Source of the DNA: Desulfurococcales archaeon
Lineage (GTDB): Archaea > Thermoproteota > Thermoprotei_A > Sulfolobales > Acidilobaceae
DNA: 33,846 nucleotides
NCBI GenBank assembly: GCA_015521705.1
Contig: WANR01000047.1
Location: 1 to 33,846, forward strand
Direction of reading: 5' to 3'
Shown here: in pieces, positions 22,962 to 31,773 of the stretch
Numbering within the stretch: the stretch's first letter is position 1
How the letters are laid out: every line of letters begins with the position of its first letter
The notes under the pieces: model-generated
What the model was told of the DNA's origin: nothing
Databases searched by the model: none
Seen by the model: the letters and a program-made list of their open reading frames with translations, nothing else
Translations under genes and position numbers: made by a program

Positions 22962-24296
22962 CTAGAGCCTGGGGCCCCCCTCAAGGCTTGGCCTGGAGAT
23001 CCCCAGGTCGGAGACTATGATGTGGGGCAGCCTCGTTGGCACGTCGACCTCCCACCACTTTATCTGCCAGAGCCCCTTACCCAGCGCCTCTATGCTCGAG
23101 AGTAGGCTGGGCATGGTATCGCTTATTCTGAGCCTCTTGGTACACGCCACAGGCTTGCCATTCTTGACTATGAAGGCGGCGTCACGGGTGACCGTGGAGA
23201 ACTGTCCTTGTGGATAGTTCTGGAAGCGTGTATACCAGTTATTAGTAAAGTAGAGACCATTGCCTAGGGCGTCGAACAATTCCCCGTCAGACAGGTCTCC
23301 AGGCTCCACGTGCAAGTTGAACAGGCGAGGGAGCACCCAGCCAGCATTGCCAGTAGTCTGAGCCCCCATAAGCTTGGCTGTCTTAGTGTTGTGGAGGAAG
23401 GTCTTGAGGATCCCCCTGCTTATCAGCTCCTTATCTCTCGTGGCAACACCTTCATCGTCAAACCCGGCGAAGAATGGCAGCGAGGAGTCTCTAGGGGTCT
23501 CTCTAAGGCTGAACACCTCAGAGGCAACCCTCTCGCCTGGCTTCTTGTCTGCGAAATAGCTGAAACCGAAGAAGACCGCCCCGGCAGAGAGGGATCTGGC
23601 AGCTGTCTCTATAAGGTTGCCGGCTATCATGGGGGATAAGAGCACCCTATACCTGCCAGGCTCCGGGTTCTCTGCAGGTAGCTTGCTACACTCCTCGGCC
23701 AGTTCCACAGCCTTCTCTACGGCACGGCTAGCCAGCCCTACATCATAGCTTGTCGATACCCAGGACCATTGGCCGCTGGCTTCGCCTCTGAATGCCCTCA
23801 AGTAGCCCTCAAAGCTTGTCCCCTCCTCCCCGAAATCGGCACCCTTGCTTGTGACAAGCCTCTTCTCCCAATAACTGGCCTCTATCATGCCGGCCACTTC
23901 TCCTAGCTCTTCGAGCCCCAGGTCGCTTATGAGCCCGCTGGCGTCGCCGCTCTCAGCTATCTCCTTGACTCTGGGATCTACGAAGCTGAGCTCCTCGCCG
24001 CTAGCGTCCGGGAGGGGGGCGTATAGGGGGCTTTTCTCTAGCTTGTCTATAAGCTCTACGCTCCTACTTATGGCCTCCCTCGGGTCGCTGGTCTCGTACT
24101 CTAGAACGGCTATTTTCCCGTCCCTGGCTATGTAGAGGCCCACCCCGAGATCGTCCCATGACTGCGTGACGCTTATCTCGCCCTTAGCCAGCTTAACCAT
24201 TACGCTCCTGCTCCTAACCACCTTTACAGAATACTCGTCCACCCTACCCTTGACAATAGACTCTATAGCAGAAACGAGATCGTCGACCACAGACAT
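22962..24296 (-). CDS. pmbA: TldE/PmbA-family protein
   Basis: 444 residues of the PmbA/TldE half of the TldD/TldE protease. It has the N-terminal domain (VKLAKGEISVTQSWDDLGVG), the central barrel region (RYRVLLSPMIAGNLIETAAR), the GFDDEGVATRDKELISRGIL segment, and the C-terminal GNGLYFTNNWYTRFQNYPQG part. It lacks the HExxxH of TldD, as expected for the non-catalytic subunit. It starts at ATG 24296, abutting the tldD stop. In bacteria the complex degrades unfolded peptides, matures microcin B17 and destroys CcdA antitoxin; the archaeal substrate is unknown. Confidence 0.93.
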   Translation of the reverse strand: MSVVDDLVSAIESIVKGRVDEYSVKVVRSRSVMVKLAKGEISVTQSWDDLGVGLYIARDGKIAVLEYETSDPREAISRSVELIDKLEKSPLYAPLPDASGEELSFVDPRVKEIAESGDASGLISDLGLEELGEVAGMIEASYWEKRLVTSKGADFGEEGTSFEGYLRAFRGEASGQWSWVSTSYDVGLASRAVEKAVELAEECSKLPAENPEPGRYRVLLSPMIAGNLIETAARSLSAGAVFFGFSYFADKKPGERVASEVFSLRETPRDSSLPFFAGFDDEGVATRDKELISRGILKTFLHNTKTAKLMGAQTTGNAGWVLPRLFNLHVEPGDLSDGELFDALGNGLYFTNNWYTRFQNYPQGQFSTVTRDAAFIVKNGKPVACTKRLRISDTMPSLLSSIEALGKGLWQIKWWEVDVPTRLPHIIVSDLGISRPSLEGGPRL

Positions 24297-25718
24297 CTAC
24301 CTCACCTCAACACCCCTCAGCCTTACATGAGGTCCTCCCATCCAAACTGGTAGAGGCTGTGAGGGTTCTCCCTTACCGCAGGTACCGGCGAAGAACGTTA
24401 GATCCTTCCCTACAGCGTCCATCCTGGAGAAGTAATCCTTAGTGCTTACCTCGAGCACGACATTCCTCACGGGCTCGGCCAGCTCTCCTTGCCTGATGAT
24501 GTAGGCCTCCAGGCCCACATACCTGGCGATCCACCTGTAGTCGTCTATGTTCCATTCCATGTACTTCTTAATGTAGACCCCCTCCCTGACATCCTCGAGT
24601 AGCTCCTCAAAACTGTAATCGCCTGGAGCCAGGTAGGTGTTACCCATCCTGACTATGGGCTCGCTTCTATAGTCAACAGCCCTGGCCGAGGCGTTGCTAC
24701 CAACGCCGTAAAGATGACCAGTCTCCCTGTTATGGAGCAGCTCTGCAAGCCTGCCCTTATCTATGAGCACTCGCGGGCGCGCTGGGACACCCTCGTCGTC
24801 GAACAGGTAGTACCCATAGCTGCCCGGTATCGTCGGGTCATCTATAACGGTTACCTGCTCGCTCCCAATAGCGTAGCCCTCCTTCAGCTCCACTCTATAG
24901 CTTAGACCCGCCTGGGCAGCCTCTCTCCCAAGAACCCTGTCGGCCTCGCTCGGGTGGCCGGCAGCTTCATGCATAGACAACCCGACTATCTCGGGCGACA
25001 GGACAACATCAAGCCTGCCCCTGGGCGGCGATCCTGCCTTAGCCAGGCTGATTTGGAGGCTGCGAACGTCATCGTTAATAGTTGACGCCAGCTCGGACTC
25101 TTTGAAGACTTCTAACCCCCCGGTACCAGCCACCTGGTTCCACCTGTTAGCCCGCCTATCGCCATGGGCCGCTGAAAGGTTGTAGAACACCTCGACTCTC
25201 GGTATCTTAGAGTAGATTCTCGCCCCGTCGCTTGTCACTATAGCCTTCTCCTCCACCCACTCGTTATAGCTTAGAGTGAACGACTGGACTTTAACATCCC
25301 CAACATCAAGCTCTACAGAGCCCATTTCCTCCTTGACCATACCTATCTTGTCATGCTCGCTAAGCGAGCCCAGCCCTATCTTCTCCTCCACCTGATACCT
25401 GGCGCGGCCAAGCCTCTCCTCCGACAGCACGACGGGCTTTTTCAACCTAGCAGAAGAGGTTCTTGCCGACGCGACAGCCCTCTCGACAGCCCTCTCCACG
25501 TGATCCCAGCTAGTGCTAGAAGTGCTCGAGAAGCCCAAGCCTCCACTCACTACAGCCCTGATGGCGACGCCTGTCTCATCCATGTGGGAGGCTCCTATCA
25601 ACTGTTTATTGAGGAAGTACGACTGGAAGCCCCTATTAGAGTGGAACCTAGCCTCGGCATAACTGGCCCCCATGGATAGAGCCTTCTCTACAGCGCGCAC
25701 CAGGATGTCCTCCACCAA
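24297..25718 (-). CDS. tldD: TldD metalloprotease
   Basis: About 473 residues. The catalytic zinc motif is HEAAGH in SMHEAAGHPSEADR, and LFDDEGVPARPRVLIDKGRL, LLHNRETGHLYG and the C-terminal GTCGKGEPSQPLPVWMGGPH are typical of TldD. The frame is open back to 25835, but family sequence begins at VEDILVRAVEKAL. GGGGTGA (25725-25731) best serves TTG 25718. It forms a protease with the adjacent TldE. A minus-strand TATA-like element (CTTTAATATT, 25764-25773) is suitably placed upstream. Confidence 0.94.
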   Translation of the reverse strand: MVEDILVRAVEKALSMGASYAEARFHSNRGFQSYFLNKQLIGASHMDETGVAIRAVVSGGLGFSSTSSTSWDHVERAVERAVASARTSSARLKKPVVLSEERLGRARYQVEEKIGLGSLSEHDKIGMVKEEMGSVELDVGDVKVQSFTLSYNEWVEEKAIVTSDGARIYSKIPRVEVFYNLSAAHGDRRANRWNQVAGTGGLEVFKESELASTINDDVRSLQISLAKAGSPPRGRLDVVLSPEIVGLSMHEAAGHPSEADRVLGREAAQAGLSYRVELKEGYAIGSEQVTVIDDPTIPGSYGYYLFDDEGVPARPRVLIDKGRLAELLHNRETGHLYGVGSNASARAVDYRSEPIVRMGNTYLAPGDYSFEELLEDVREGVYIKKYMEWNIDDYRWIARYVGLEAYIIRQGELAEPVRNVVLEVSTKDYFSRMDAVGKDLTFFAGTCGKGEPSQPLPVWMGGPHVRLRGVEVR

Positions 25719-25942
25719 AACACTCACCCCTGGGCATTCAACATTTACTATACTAAGGGGCAATATTAAAGATAGCATGCAAGACGCGTCCCCACATAAG
25801 AAACCTGTCTCGGCGGCGCGGATCCATGCAAACAAGCAGCACCATACACTTTAGCGAGCACGACGTTAGATCCCCTGCCCAGCATTGTCGAGGAGATCTC
25901 TGACAGAGCCGACGGTATACCGGGGCGTGGCTAACGTATTTC

Positions 25943-25954
25943 GGTTATAAATAC
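25943..25954 (+). promoter_or_regulatory. strong TATA box in the tldD-oxidoreductase gap
   Basis: GGTTATAAATAC is an excellent archaeal TATA box predicting a + strand transcript from about 25975. Both flanking large genes are on the minus strand, so it must serve something small in the 25719-26087 gap. Confidence 0.6.
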
Positions 25955-26003
25955 TGTAAAAGCGGGCTCGGAGATAGTTTGGGGGTGCTCAGCCAAGGCA
26001 AAG

Positions 26004-26078
26004 ATGTTGGCACTGAGCGAGATAAGGAGGCTTCCACCGAAATACTACGTATATGCCCTGAAAGTCATATCTCTATGA
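26004..26078 (+). CDS. possible 24-residue small protein
   Basis: ATG 26004 to TGA 26076 encodes MLALSEIRRLPPKYYVYALK then VISL, an amphipathic basic/aromatic peptide. It lies about 30 nt after the predicted transcript start, with AAGG before the ATG. I recognise no family, and the ORF is very short. The transcript may instead be a non-coding RNA. Confidence 0.3.
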   Translation: MLALSEIRRLPPKYYVYALKVISL

Positions 26079-26087
26079 GCTATAAAG

Positions 26088-27503
26088 TTAGCTCGACTGT
26101 TTGATTAGGGGGGATTTGGGCTTGACGCCGGAGTCTGCCAGCATTCTTATTGCGGCGTTGTGGCCAGGTATCCCTGTGACCTCGCCTCCTGGGTGGCTTG
26201 ATGCTGCTCCGTGGTAGAGCCCTGGTATGGGTGTCCTATAGTTGCCCCAGCCTTTGAGCGGTCTCGAGTTTAGGAGTGAGTGTCGTGTCATGGGGACTTG
26301 GCTGGGTAAACCGTTGGGGTTGCAGTAGCCCTCGCCGGTATCTACCACGTCGACCCACTCAGGCTCGTGGATCCCCAGGGCTTCACCTATCTCTTGTATC
26401 GAGGAGCCAATAAAGGCCCCGGAGAATGTTACGGCGTGCAGCCCCTTGGGCCCACGGAGTGCAGGATCGTTCATTGTCGGGTACGACGCCTCGCCCCACA
26501 GGTTTCCACCATTGATGGAGACTATCGGGACCGGCCTGTAATCCCGGCTAGTGGGTGGCCTAGGCTCTCTTTGTGTCACGAAGTTGACCCTTACAAGGGG
26601 TATTCTTATCCTGGCATAGTCCTCCAGGAGCCTCCTCTCTCTCCGCGAGAGGTACCTCTCTAGGTTCTCTCCTTCTAGAAGCTTTGGGAGGCAGAGTATG
26701 CTAGTTGAGAGGAGCACCCCCCTAGACGCCTCGAAGACCTTGCCCTCTACTGTCGCCACTCCACGCGCCCTCCCCCCGTCTACCAGGATCCTGGCAGCCC
26801 TCTTCCCTGTGTAGACATCCACCCCGAGCGCGATGGCCCTCGAGTAGAGCTGCCCAGTGAAACTGTTCATTCCTCCCCTGGGCTGGCCCCAGAGGCCCTC
26901 ATTCATGTTGATGTATAGGGAGGCGAAGCCCGGCTCGCTGTAGAGGGTTGGGAAGGTGAATAGCCCCCACGCTTCGCCTGGAATGATCCTCCCCAGGCCC
27001 CGCTCCCAGTCTTCCACAGTCATTCTTCCCAGCCCCTCCATGCACTCCTCCAACAGTTCACCGGCTTCTTCGAGGCTTGGGGGGTCTATGGTGTAGAGGA
27101 TCCCCTTAGCCCTAGAGCACTCGTTGAAGCCCCTAATGTACTTCCTTAGCTCCCTGTACTCCCTCAGGAGGCCGAGCGCGTCGAACTCCCTCTCCACTTT
27201 GTCATCCGAGAGCCACCTCCTGAACCACTCCCTCCCATCCTCCACGGCGACCCACGAGGGGTTCGAGTAGTAGACGGCAGAGTCCAAGTCGAGCCCTATG
27301 AACGAGGCGAGGTCCCTGGGGAATAGCCCCAGAGCATAGGCTACTCTCGGGTACCTCACCCCCATATACTCCCCATCTGAGGACTCCCCTCCCACCTTGC
27401 CCCTAGCCTCCAAGACGGCTACCCTGGCGCCGTGCATAGCTAGCACTATAGAGGCGACGAGGCCGTTATGCCCGCCCCCAACTATCACGTAGTCATACCT
27501 CAA
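26088..27503 (-). CDS. FAD-dependent oxidoreductase, phytoene desaturase (CrtI)-like
   Basis: 471 residues. The dinucleotide-binding motif is VIVGGGHNGLVASIVLAMHG, with the E of VLEARGKVGGESSDG binding the ribose. The C-terminal FAD signature is GLYHGAASSHPGGEVTGIPG. The closest named relatives are the CrtI/PYROXD2-type proteins. No carotenoid or prenyl synthase gene is nearby, so the substrate is open: an isoprenoid desaturase, saturase or other amine/alkene oxidoreductase is possible. The start is TTG 27503 behind GGGGTTGAGG. Confidence 0.85.
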   Translation of the reverse strand: MRYDYVIVGGGHNGLVASIVLAMHGARVAVLEARGKVGGESSDGEYMGVRYPRVAYALGLFPRDLASFIGLDLDSAVYYSNPSWVAVEDGREWFRRWLSDDKVEREFDALGLLREYRELRKYIRGFNECSRAKGILYTIDPPSLEEAGELLEECMEGLGRMTVEDWERGLGRIIPGEAWGLFTFPTLYSEPGFASLYINMNEGLWGQPRGGMNSFTGQLYSRAIALGVDVYTGKRAARILVDGGRARGVATVEGKVFEASRGVLLSTSILCLPKLLEGENLERYLSRRERRLLEDYARIRIPLVRVNFVTQREPRPPTSRDYRPVPIVSINGGNLWGEASYPTMNDPALRGPKGLHAVTFSGAFIGSSIQEIGEALGIHEPEWVDVVDTGEGYCNPNGLPSQVPMTRHSLLNSRPLKGWGNYRTPIPGLYHGAASSHPGGEVTGIPGHNAAIRMLADSGVKPKSPLIKQSS

Positions 27504-27563
27504 GACGCCTCAACCCCCTCACGCTGGAGAAGAGCACTACCCTCCAAGACTGTAAGAAGCCCC

Positions 27564-28625
27564 CTAGGGCAGGTTGCTGGACACGAATTTAATGCCCTCC
27601 CGTACAACCTCAAGTCTAGCCCTCAACCTGCCATACTTCTCCTCGAACTCCACGACAGCCTCCATGCTGGGGATCAGCCTGTGGTTGAGGGCCGGGAAGA
27701 GGAGAGACGTCACATCGGTCTCCGACACTGTGGAGTCCCCTCTAAGCAGGGCATGGGCCTGCGATGCTCTAAGCACCATTATTGCTGCCCTAGGGCTGGC
27801 GCCTAGCTCGAAGAACCGCGACACGGGCTTGAAGATCTCGGGCCTCGTAGCCCTCACCACTCGGGTCACTAAGTCTATGGCCTCCTCGGGCACCTCAACC
27901 TCCCGCGCTACCGTCTCCTGTGCCTCGACCAGCCAGCCGGGATCTACGACTGGCTCTAGCTCCTCCAGGGGCTCTACAAGCCTTCCCTTGTGAAGCCTTA
28001 GAATCTCTTTCTCCTCCTCCAGAGACTCTGGGTACCCCATTATTATCCTGAAGAGGAACCTGTCTAGCTGGGCCTCGGGGAGCGGGTAGGTCCCTTCCTG
28101 CTCTACAGGGTTCTGCGTGGCTATAACCAGGAACCACTTGCCCTCGCTCCTATGCTCTAGCCTGTAGGTCTCGTTGCCTATGGTCACCTGCCTCTCCTGC
28201 ATCGCCTGTAGGAGAGCGCTCTGGGTTCTAGGCACTGCTCTGTTTATCTCGTCTGCTAAGAGGAGGTAGGCGAAGACCGGCCCGAAGCGGACCTCGAAGT
28301 CCCTTGTGGCTGGGTTGAATATCATGCTCCCAGTGACGTCGCTTGGGAGAAGGTCTGGGGTGAACTGTATCCGCGAGAACCCCTTGTAGGCCAGTCCACC
28401 GGCCTTGTGGCTCCAGTCCTCGGAGAGGCCCATGAGCCTGGCGAGGGTCTTAGCTATGGTTGTCTTAGCTATCCCTGGGACCCCCTCGAGCAGTATGTGG
28501 CCGTTGGAGAGGAGCGCTGTAAGTATAAGCCTCTTCTCGTGGTCGTAGCCTATAATGGTCTTGGAAAGGCTTTTTAGCATCTCCCGTGCCTTACTGGCCA
28601 CATCGTCGAGGCTCACGGCTTGCAC
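27564..28625 (-). CDS. MoxR-family AAA+ ATPase
   Basis: 353 residues with Walker A GVPGIAKTT near 48-56, Walker B AYLLLADEINRAVPRTQSAL, sensor 1 VIATQNPVEQEGTYPLPEAQ and the arginine finger region LDRFLFRI; a C-terminal lid domain follows. MoxR proteins act as chaperones or metal-insertion helpers with vWA proteins. A DUF58/vWA gene lies divergently at 29668. GTG 28625 begins one base after the stop of the PRC-barrel gene, so the two are coupled. Confidence 0.93.
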   Translation of the reverse strand: MQAVSLDDVASKAREMLKSLSKTIIGYDHEKRLILTALLSNGHILLEGVPGIAKTTIAKTLARLMGLSEDWSHKAGGLAYKGFSRIQFTPDLLPSDVTGSMIFNPATRDFEVRFGPVFAYLLLADEINRAVPRTQSALLQAMQERQVTIGNETYRLEHRSEGKWFLVIATQNPVEQEGTYPLPEAQLDRFLFRIIMGYPESLEEEKEILRLHKGRLVEPLEELEPVVDPGWLVEAQETVAREVEVPEEAIDLVTRVVRATRPEIFKPVSRFFELGASPRAAIMVLRASQAHALLRGDSTVSETDVTSLLFPALNHRLIPSMEAVVEFEEKYGRLRARLEVVREGIKFVSSNLP

Positions 28626-28626
28626 C

Positions 28627-29481
28627 CTACTCCACTATAATGGCGTCCCTGACAGAGACTACTTTCCTCCACGGTATATCCCTGTATATAGCTTTCTCGT
28701 CACCTCTTATAATGTAGGACTCTATCTCCCTTTCAAGCCCCCCACCTATCGAGGACAACCTCTCCTTGATGCGCGCCAGCTCAGACAGGGGTATCCTGGG
28801 GTTTGTGAAGGGATCCCACTGGGCCGCGAGTTCCTCGTACTCCTTCTCCAGCCCCCTCTTCTTGAGGTGGTTTAGGAAGCCTATCCAGTTTATGAAGCCC
28901 AGGCCCCCATAGCGCCTGTAGGCCCTTATACCCACCTCGCCTGGGCCAAGGACAATGCTCCCTGCAATACCCACAATGCCTTCAGCCCTGCTTAAAACGA
29001 GCTTTCCCCGGATCTCCTCGTTAACAGGATGCGCTGGCTTGTGGGGGCCCTCTTTAAGCCCTCTGTATCTCGCCTCCCGCGGCGTCTTCAGTAAAACCAC
29101 TGTGAACCTGCGCTCCTCGAGGCTTTCAGGGTCCTGGAACACGCCATCATCTATCCAGGCTATCTCTTCTACCCGCACCTTCCCCTTAGTCAGGGTGATC
29201 GGCGACTCCGCCTCCTTGTAGGGCACGTCTATACCCATCCTACGGGCTAGGGCCACCAGGTAGTCCAGGTCGCTCTCGCCCCCAGCCATAGCCCCTCTGC
29301 TCTGCAGCCTCTCCCTTAGCTTCTCAACGTCAACAACCACCTCCCTCGTAGACGAGGATACCGAGGCCACGAGTTCGACGCCTTGATCCGAGAACCTGAC
29401 CTCGCTCACCACGCCGTACTCGAGCCCCACGGAGTCGATTATGATGGCGCCTAGCAGGTCGTCAGGCAGGTAGTACTTCAA
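28627..29481 (-). CDS. PRC-barrel-like protein of a MoxR operon
   Basis: 284 residues from TTG 29481. The N-terminal ~65 residues (YYLPDDLLGAIIIDSVGLEY followed by GVVSEVRF) match a PRC-barrel. A second, similar beta-rich segment follows at about 150-200 (REARYRGLKE, HPVNEEIRGKLVLSRAEGIV, GIAGSIVLGPGEVGI). The C-terminus is helical and ends in a strand (YRDIPWRKVVSVRDAIIV) resembling another PRC-type edge. The frame reaches TTG 29514, but GGTGG just before 29481 and family starts favour the later one. The role is unknown; coupling suggests it is a client or partner of MoxR. Confidence 0.75.
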   Translation of the reverse strand: MKYYLPDDLLGAIIIDSVGLEYGVVSEVRFSDQGVELVASVSSSTREVVVDVEKLRERLQSRGAMAGGESDLDYLVALARRMGIDVPYKEAESPITLTKGKVRVEEIAWIDDGVFQDPESLEERRFTVVLLKTPREARYRGLKEGPHKPAHPVNEEIRGKLVLSRAEGIVGIAGSIVLGPGEVGIRAYRRYGGLGFINWIGFLNHLKKRGLEKEYEELAAQWDPFTNPRIPLSELARIKERLSSIGGGLEREIESYIIRGDEKAIYRDIPWRKVVSVRDAIIVE

Positions 29482-29667
29482 ACGACCACCTTGGATCACT
29501 AGAAGGCATTCCAAGGAATATTTGGTTATATTGACCCAAAGGCCTGGAGCCCAGCTGGTCCCTTCCTGAAGTACTCATTCCTGGGGATTACTTGGCATGC
29601 AGTCTCGTGGCGTAGTGGTTATTATGCGTCACTAGTCCCCCCGTAATCGGGCTACGGTGCAGGGTTA

Positions 29668-30555
29668 ATGGGGCCCATAGACCCCTGTAAGGCTTATAAG
29701 CTGGGGCTCTCCCTGGGCAGGATCCATGCTTCGTCTCTCTCCTATGGCATTAACAGGCTCAGGGTGAAGGGTATAGGGCTAGAGTACGTTGACTTCAGGG
29801 AGTACCAGGAGGGCGACGACCTTAAACACGTAGACTGGAAGGTGTCGGCCCGCCTCCCAGATCCAGGGCAGGGGTATAGGCTCATAGTTAAGGAGTATGA
29901 GGAGGAAAGGATGCATAGAGCAGTTATAGCCGTAGACCTCTCGCTCTCCATGAGCTTCAGGGAAAAACCGTGGGCCTTAGGGTACTCTCTAACCCTCATA
30001 GCCTCCACGGCGTACACCCTTGGCGACAGGGCCGTCCTGGCCACGCTGTCCAGCAGTGGTGTCGAGTATAGGCACAGCAGGCCAGAATCTATACCCTTCA
30101 TGGTGAAAAGGTTCGTCTGCGAGAAGGGCTTCTCCGGATCCTCTAGCAGGGAGGACCTGCTCCAGATAATGCGGCTAGTGAAGAGAAGGGATACCGTGGT
30201 GCTCTTCACGGACTACGATAACGAGCCAGGCGCTTTCCTCGAGCTCTCAAGAGGGGTAACGCTTAGGGATGGCTTCCTATACGTTGTAGCCGTGCTCGAC
30301 CCGGCGGAGGTAGGGATAGAAGCGTCTGGGATAGCTGCTATGAGCCCCCTGGAATCGGAGGGGCTGGTTCTAGGCAGCCTAGAGAAGATATATGAGGGTA
30401 TAAGGGCCCACGTTAACAGGGTCAACGCGGCCCTGGCAGCCAGCCCGGCTTCTGCAGTACTGGTAAATAGTAAATGGGCCCCAGGAGCCAGGTGGCATAT
30501 TATCAGGGGCTACATAGGCTCCAGGGCCAGGGAGCCGTATAAATGGGGCCTATGA
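29668..30555 (+). CDS. DUF58/vWA-domain protein, MoxR partner
   Basis: 295 residues. The DUF58 core is GIGLEYVDFREYQEGDDLKH followed by VDWKVSARL. A vWA-like domain starts at AVIAVDLSLSMSF, where D-x-S-x-S forms a MIDAS metal site, and continues through VVLFTDYDNEPG. There is no membrane segment. DUF58 proteins typically act with MoxR ATPases; here the two are divergent, about 1 kb apart. ATG 29668 is used. TATTATGC at about 29618-29626 is a possible promoter. Confidence 0.88.
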   Translation: MGPIDPCKAYKLGLSLGRIHASSLSYGINRLRVKGIGLEYVDFREYQEGDDLKHVDWKVSARLPDPGQGYRLIVKEYEEERMHRAVIAVDLSLSMSFREKPWALGYSLTLIASTAYTLGDRAVLATLSSSGVEYRHSRPESIPFMVKRFVCEKGFSGSSSREDLLQIMRLVKRRDTVVLFTDYDNEPGAFLELSRGVTLRDGFLYVVAVLDPAEVGIEASGIAAMSPLESEGLVLGSLEKIYEGIRAHVNRVNAALAASPASAVLVNSKWAPGARWHIIRGYIGSRAREPYKWGL

Positions 30556-30666
30556 AGGAAAAGCCGATGCCCGTCTATGGGTTTACTGCGGTGAGCGCCT
30601 CACGCCTTCCCTCACCTATTACGCTGGACAGCGTTAAGGACCCAGGTAGACGGCCAGGCCCTTCTC

Positions 30667-31671
30667 CTAGCTCCTAGTATTTTCAGCCGCTATCTCGAGG
30701 GCGTCAGCTATCATGACTCTAGCCGTTCTCCAGGCGGGGCCTGCAGGGCCCTCGACGACTATGGTGTCGCCTTCTACCTCGAATACGACGCAGTTACGCG
30801 CTCCCTCCACGCGTGCGAGGGGATCGTTCTCCCTAAGGATTACCGGGTAGACCCTGTACTCTCCCTGCGCTATGTCTGCCTCCGCCACGTACCTCAGCCT
30901 TTCCCCCTTGCTGTGGGCTCTACGCACCTCTTCTTCGCCAACCTTCCCGATCAACGGCTCTCTATAGACGTCTCTTATGCTGGCCTCCTCGCCTAGGACC
31001 GAGAGTATTATGGCCAGCTTCGCCGCGGCGTCCCAGCCGTGGGTATCTATTCTAGGGTCTGGCTCCACTAGCTTCTCGTCTCTAGCCCTGTCGAGCGCTT
31101 CCATCCATGACAGTCCTTTCTCCACCATTGAGACTAGGTAGTTGCTAGTGGCGTTGAGTACTCCTCTTACAAGCCTCACACCCCTCCCCCTGAGACTCCT
31201 TGCGAGGCTGAGCACCGGTGTTCCGGCGGCCACGGTTGCATTATACCCTACACGTATCCCTAGCGAGTAAGCATACGACATGAAAGCTCCATACTCTAGG
31301 GCTAGCACGGTCTTGTCTGCGGTGACTATATCAATACTGCTACTGGCAAGCCTCCTGTAAATGCTCCTATTAGGCTCTCCGGTCTCATAGCTCGGCGGTA
31401 GTGCGACAAAGGCTACCGACGCCCCGGACTCTGTAGCGGCGTCGACCGGGTCTAGCTGCTCGAAGGAGCTATGCGAGTCTAGCCTGGCACCGTTAGAGGC
31501 GAGACCCACTAGCTCTGAGAGATCCTTTCTACCCCTGACAATAACGCTGCCCCTGGAGGAGGAAACACTGGCTATCGCCAGCCACCCCGTGTTCACGGCC
31601 TCTTCTACAAGTGCCCGTCCAACGTTGCCGAAGCCTATGAACGCCGCTCTGACTGGTTTAAGACGCCTCAC
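30667..31671 (-). CDS. hom: homoserine dehydrogenase
   Basis: 334 residues. The NAD(P) motif is GFGNVG (13-18), the catalytic lysine lies in DIVTADKTVLALEYG, and the substrate-binding segments are RGVLNATSNYLVSMVEKGLS and EPDPRIDTHGWDAAAKLAII. It reduces aspartate semialdehyde to homoserine for threonine, methionine and isoleucine synthesis. A short C-terminal extension (residues ~255-330) contains a VRVEGARNCVVFEVEG-like strand pair, short for a full ACT domain. The start is GTG 31671; the gene is divergent from RuBisCO with a 102-bp gap. Confidence 0.93.
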   Translation of the reverse strand: MRRLKPVRAAFIGFGNVGRALVEEAVNTGWLAIASVSSSRGSVIVRGRKDLSELVGLASNGARLDSHSSFEQLDPVDAATESGASVAFVALPPSYETGEPNRSIYRRLASSSIDIVTADKTVLALEYGAFMSYAYSLGIRVGYNATVAAGTPVLSLARSLRGRGVRLVRGVLNATSNYLVSMVEKGLSWMEALDRARDEKLVEPDPRIDTHGWDAAAKLAIILSVLGEEASIRDVYREPLIGKVGEEEVRRAHSKGERLRYVAEADIAQGEYRVYPVILRENDPLARVEGARNCVVFEVEGDTIVVEGPAGPAWRTARVMIADALEIAAENTRS

Positions 31672-31773
31672 TCTAAAACCCTCGGATACCCTAGGGTTGG
31701 CCGGCCTATGGGGCCACGTATTTATGCCTATAACCCTCGATCTAGGATATTAATAGTATTAGGTGTCCAGGTG

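Noticed and set aside
29605-29660. tRNA-like piece: D-arm-like GCGTAGTGGTTATTATGC and hairpin CCGTA-ATCGGGC-TACGG with a CGG anticodon-like loop
   Set aside because: No matching acceptor stem or T-arm is present, and 13 extra bases separate the two elements. The TTATTATG part is also placed as a promoter for the DUF58 gene.
31708-31773. 22-codon N-terminal extension of RuBisCO
   Set aside because: The extension contains promoter-like AT sequence, and AGGTG at 31761 points to ATG 31774.
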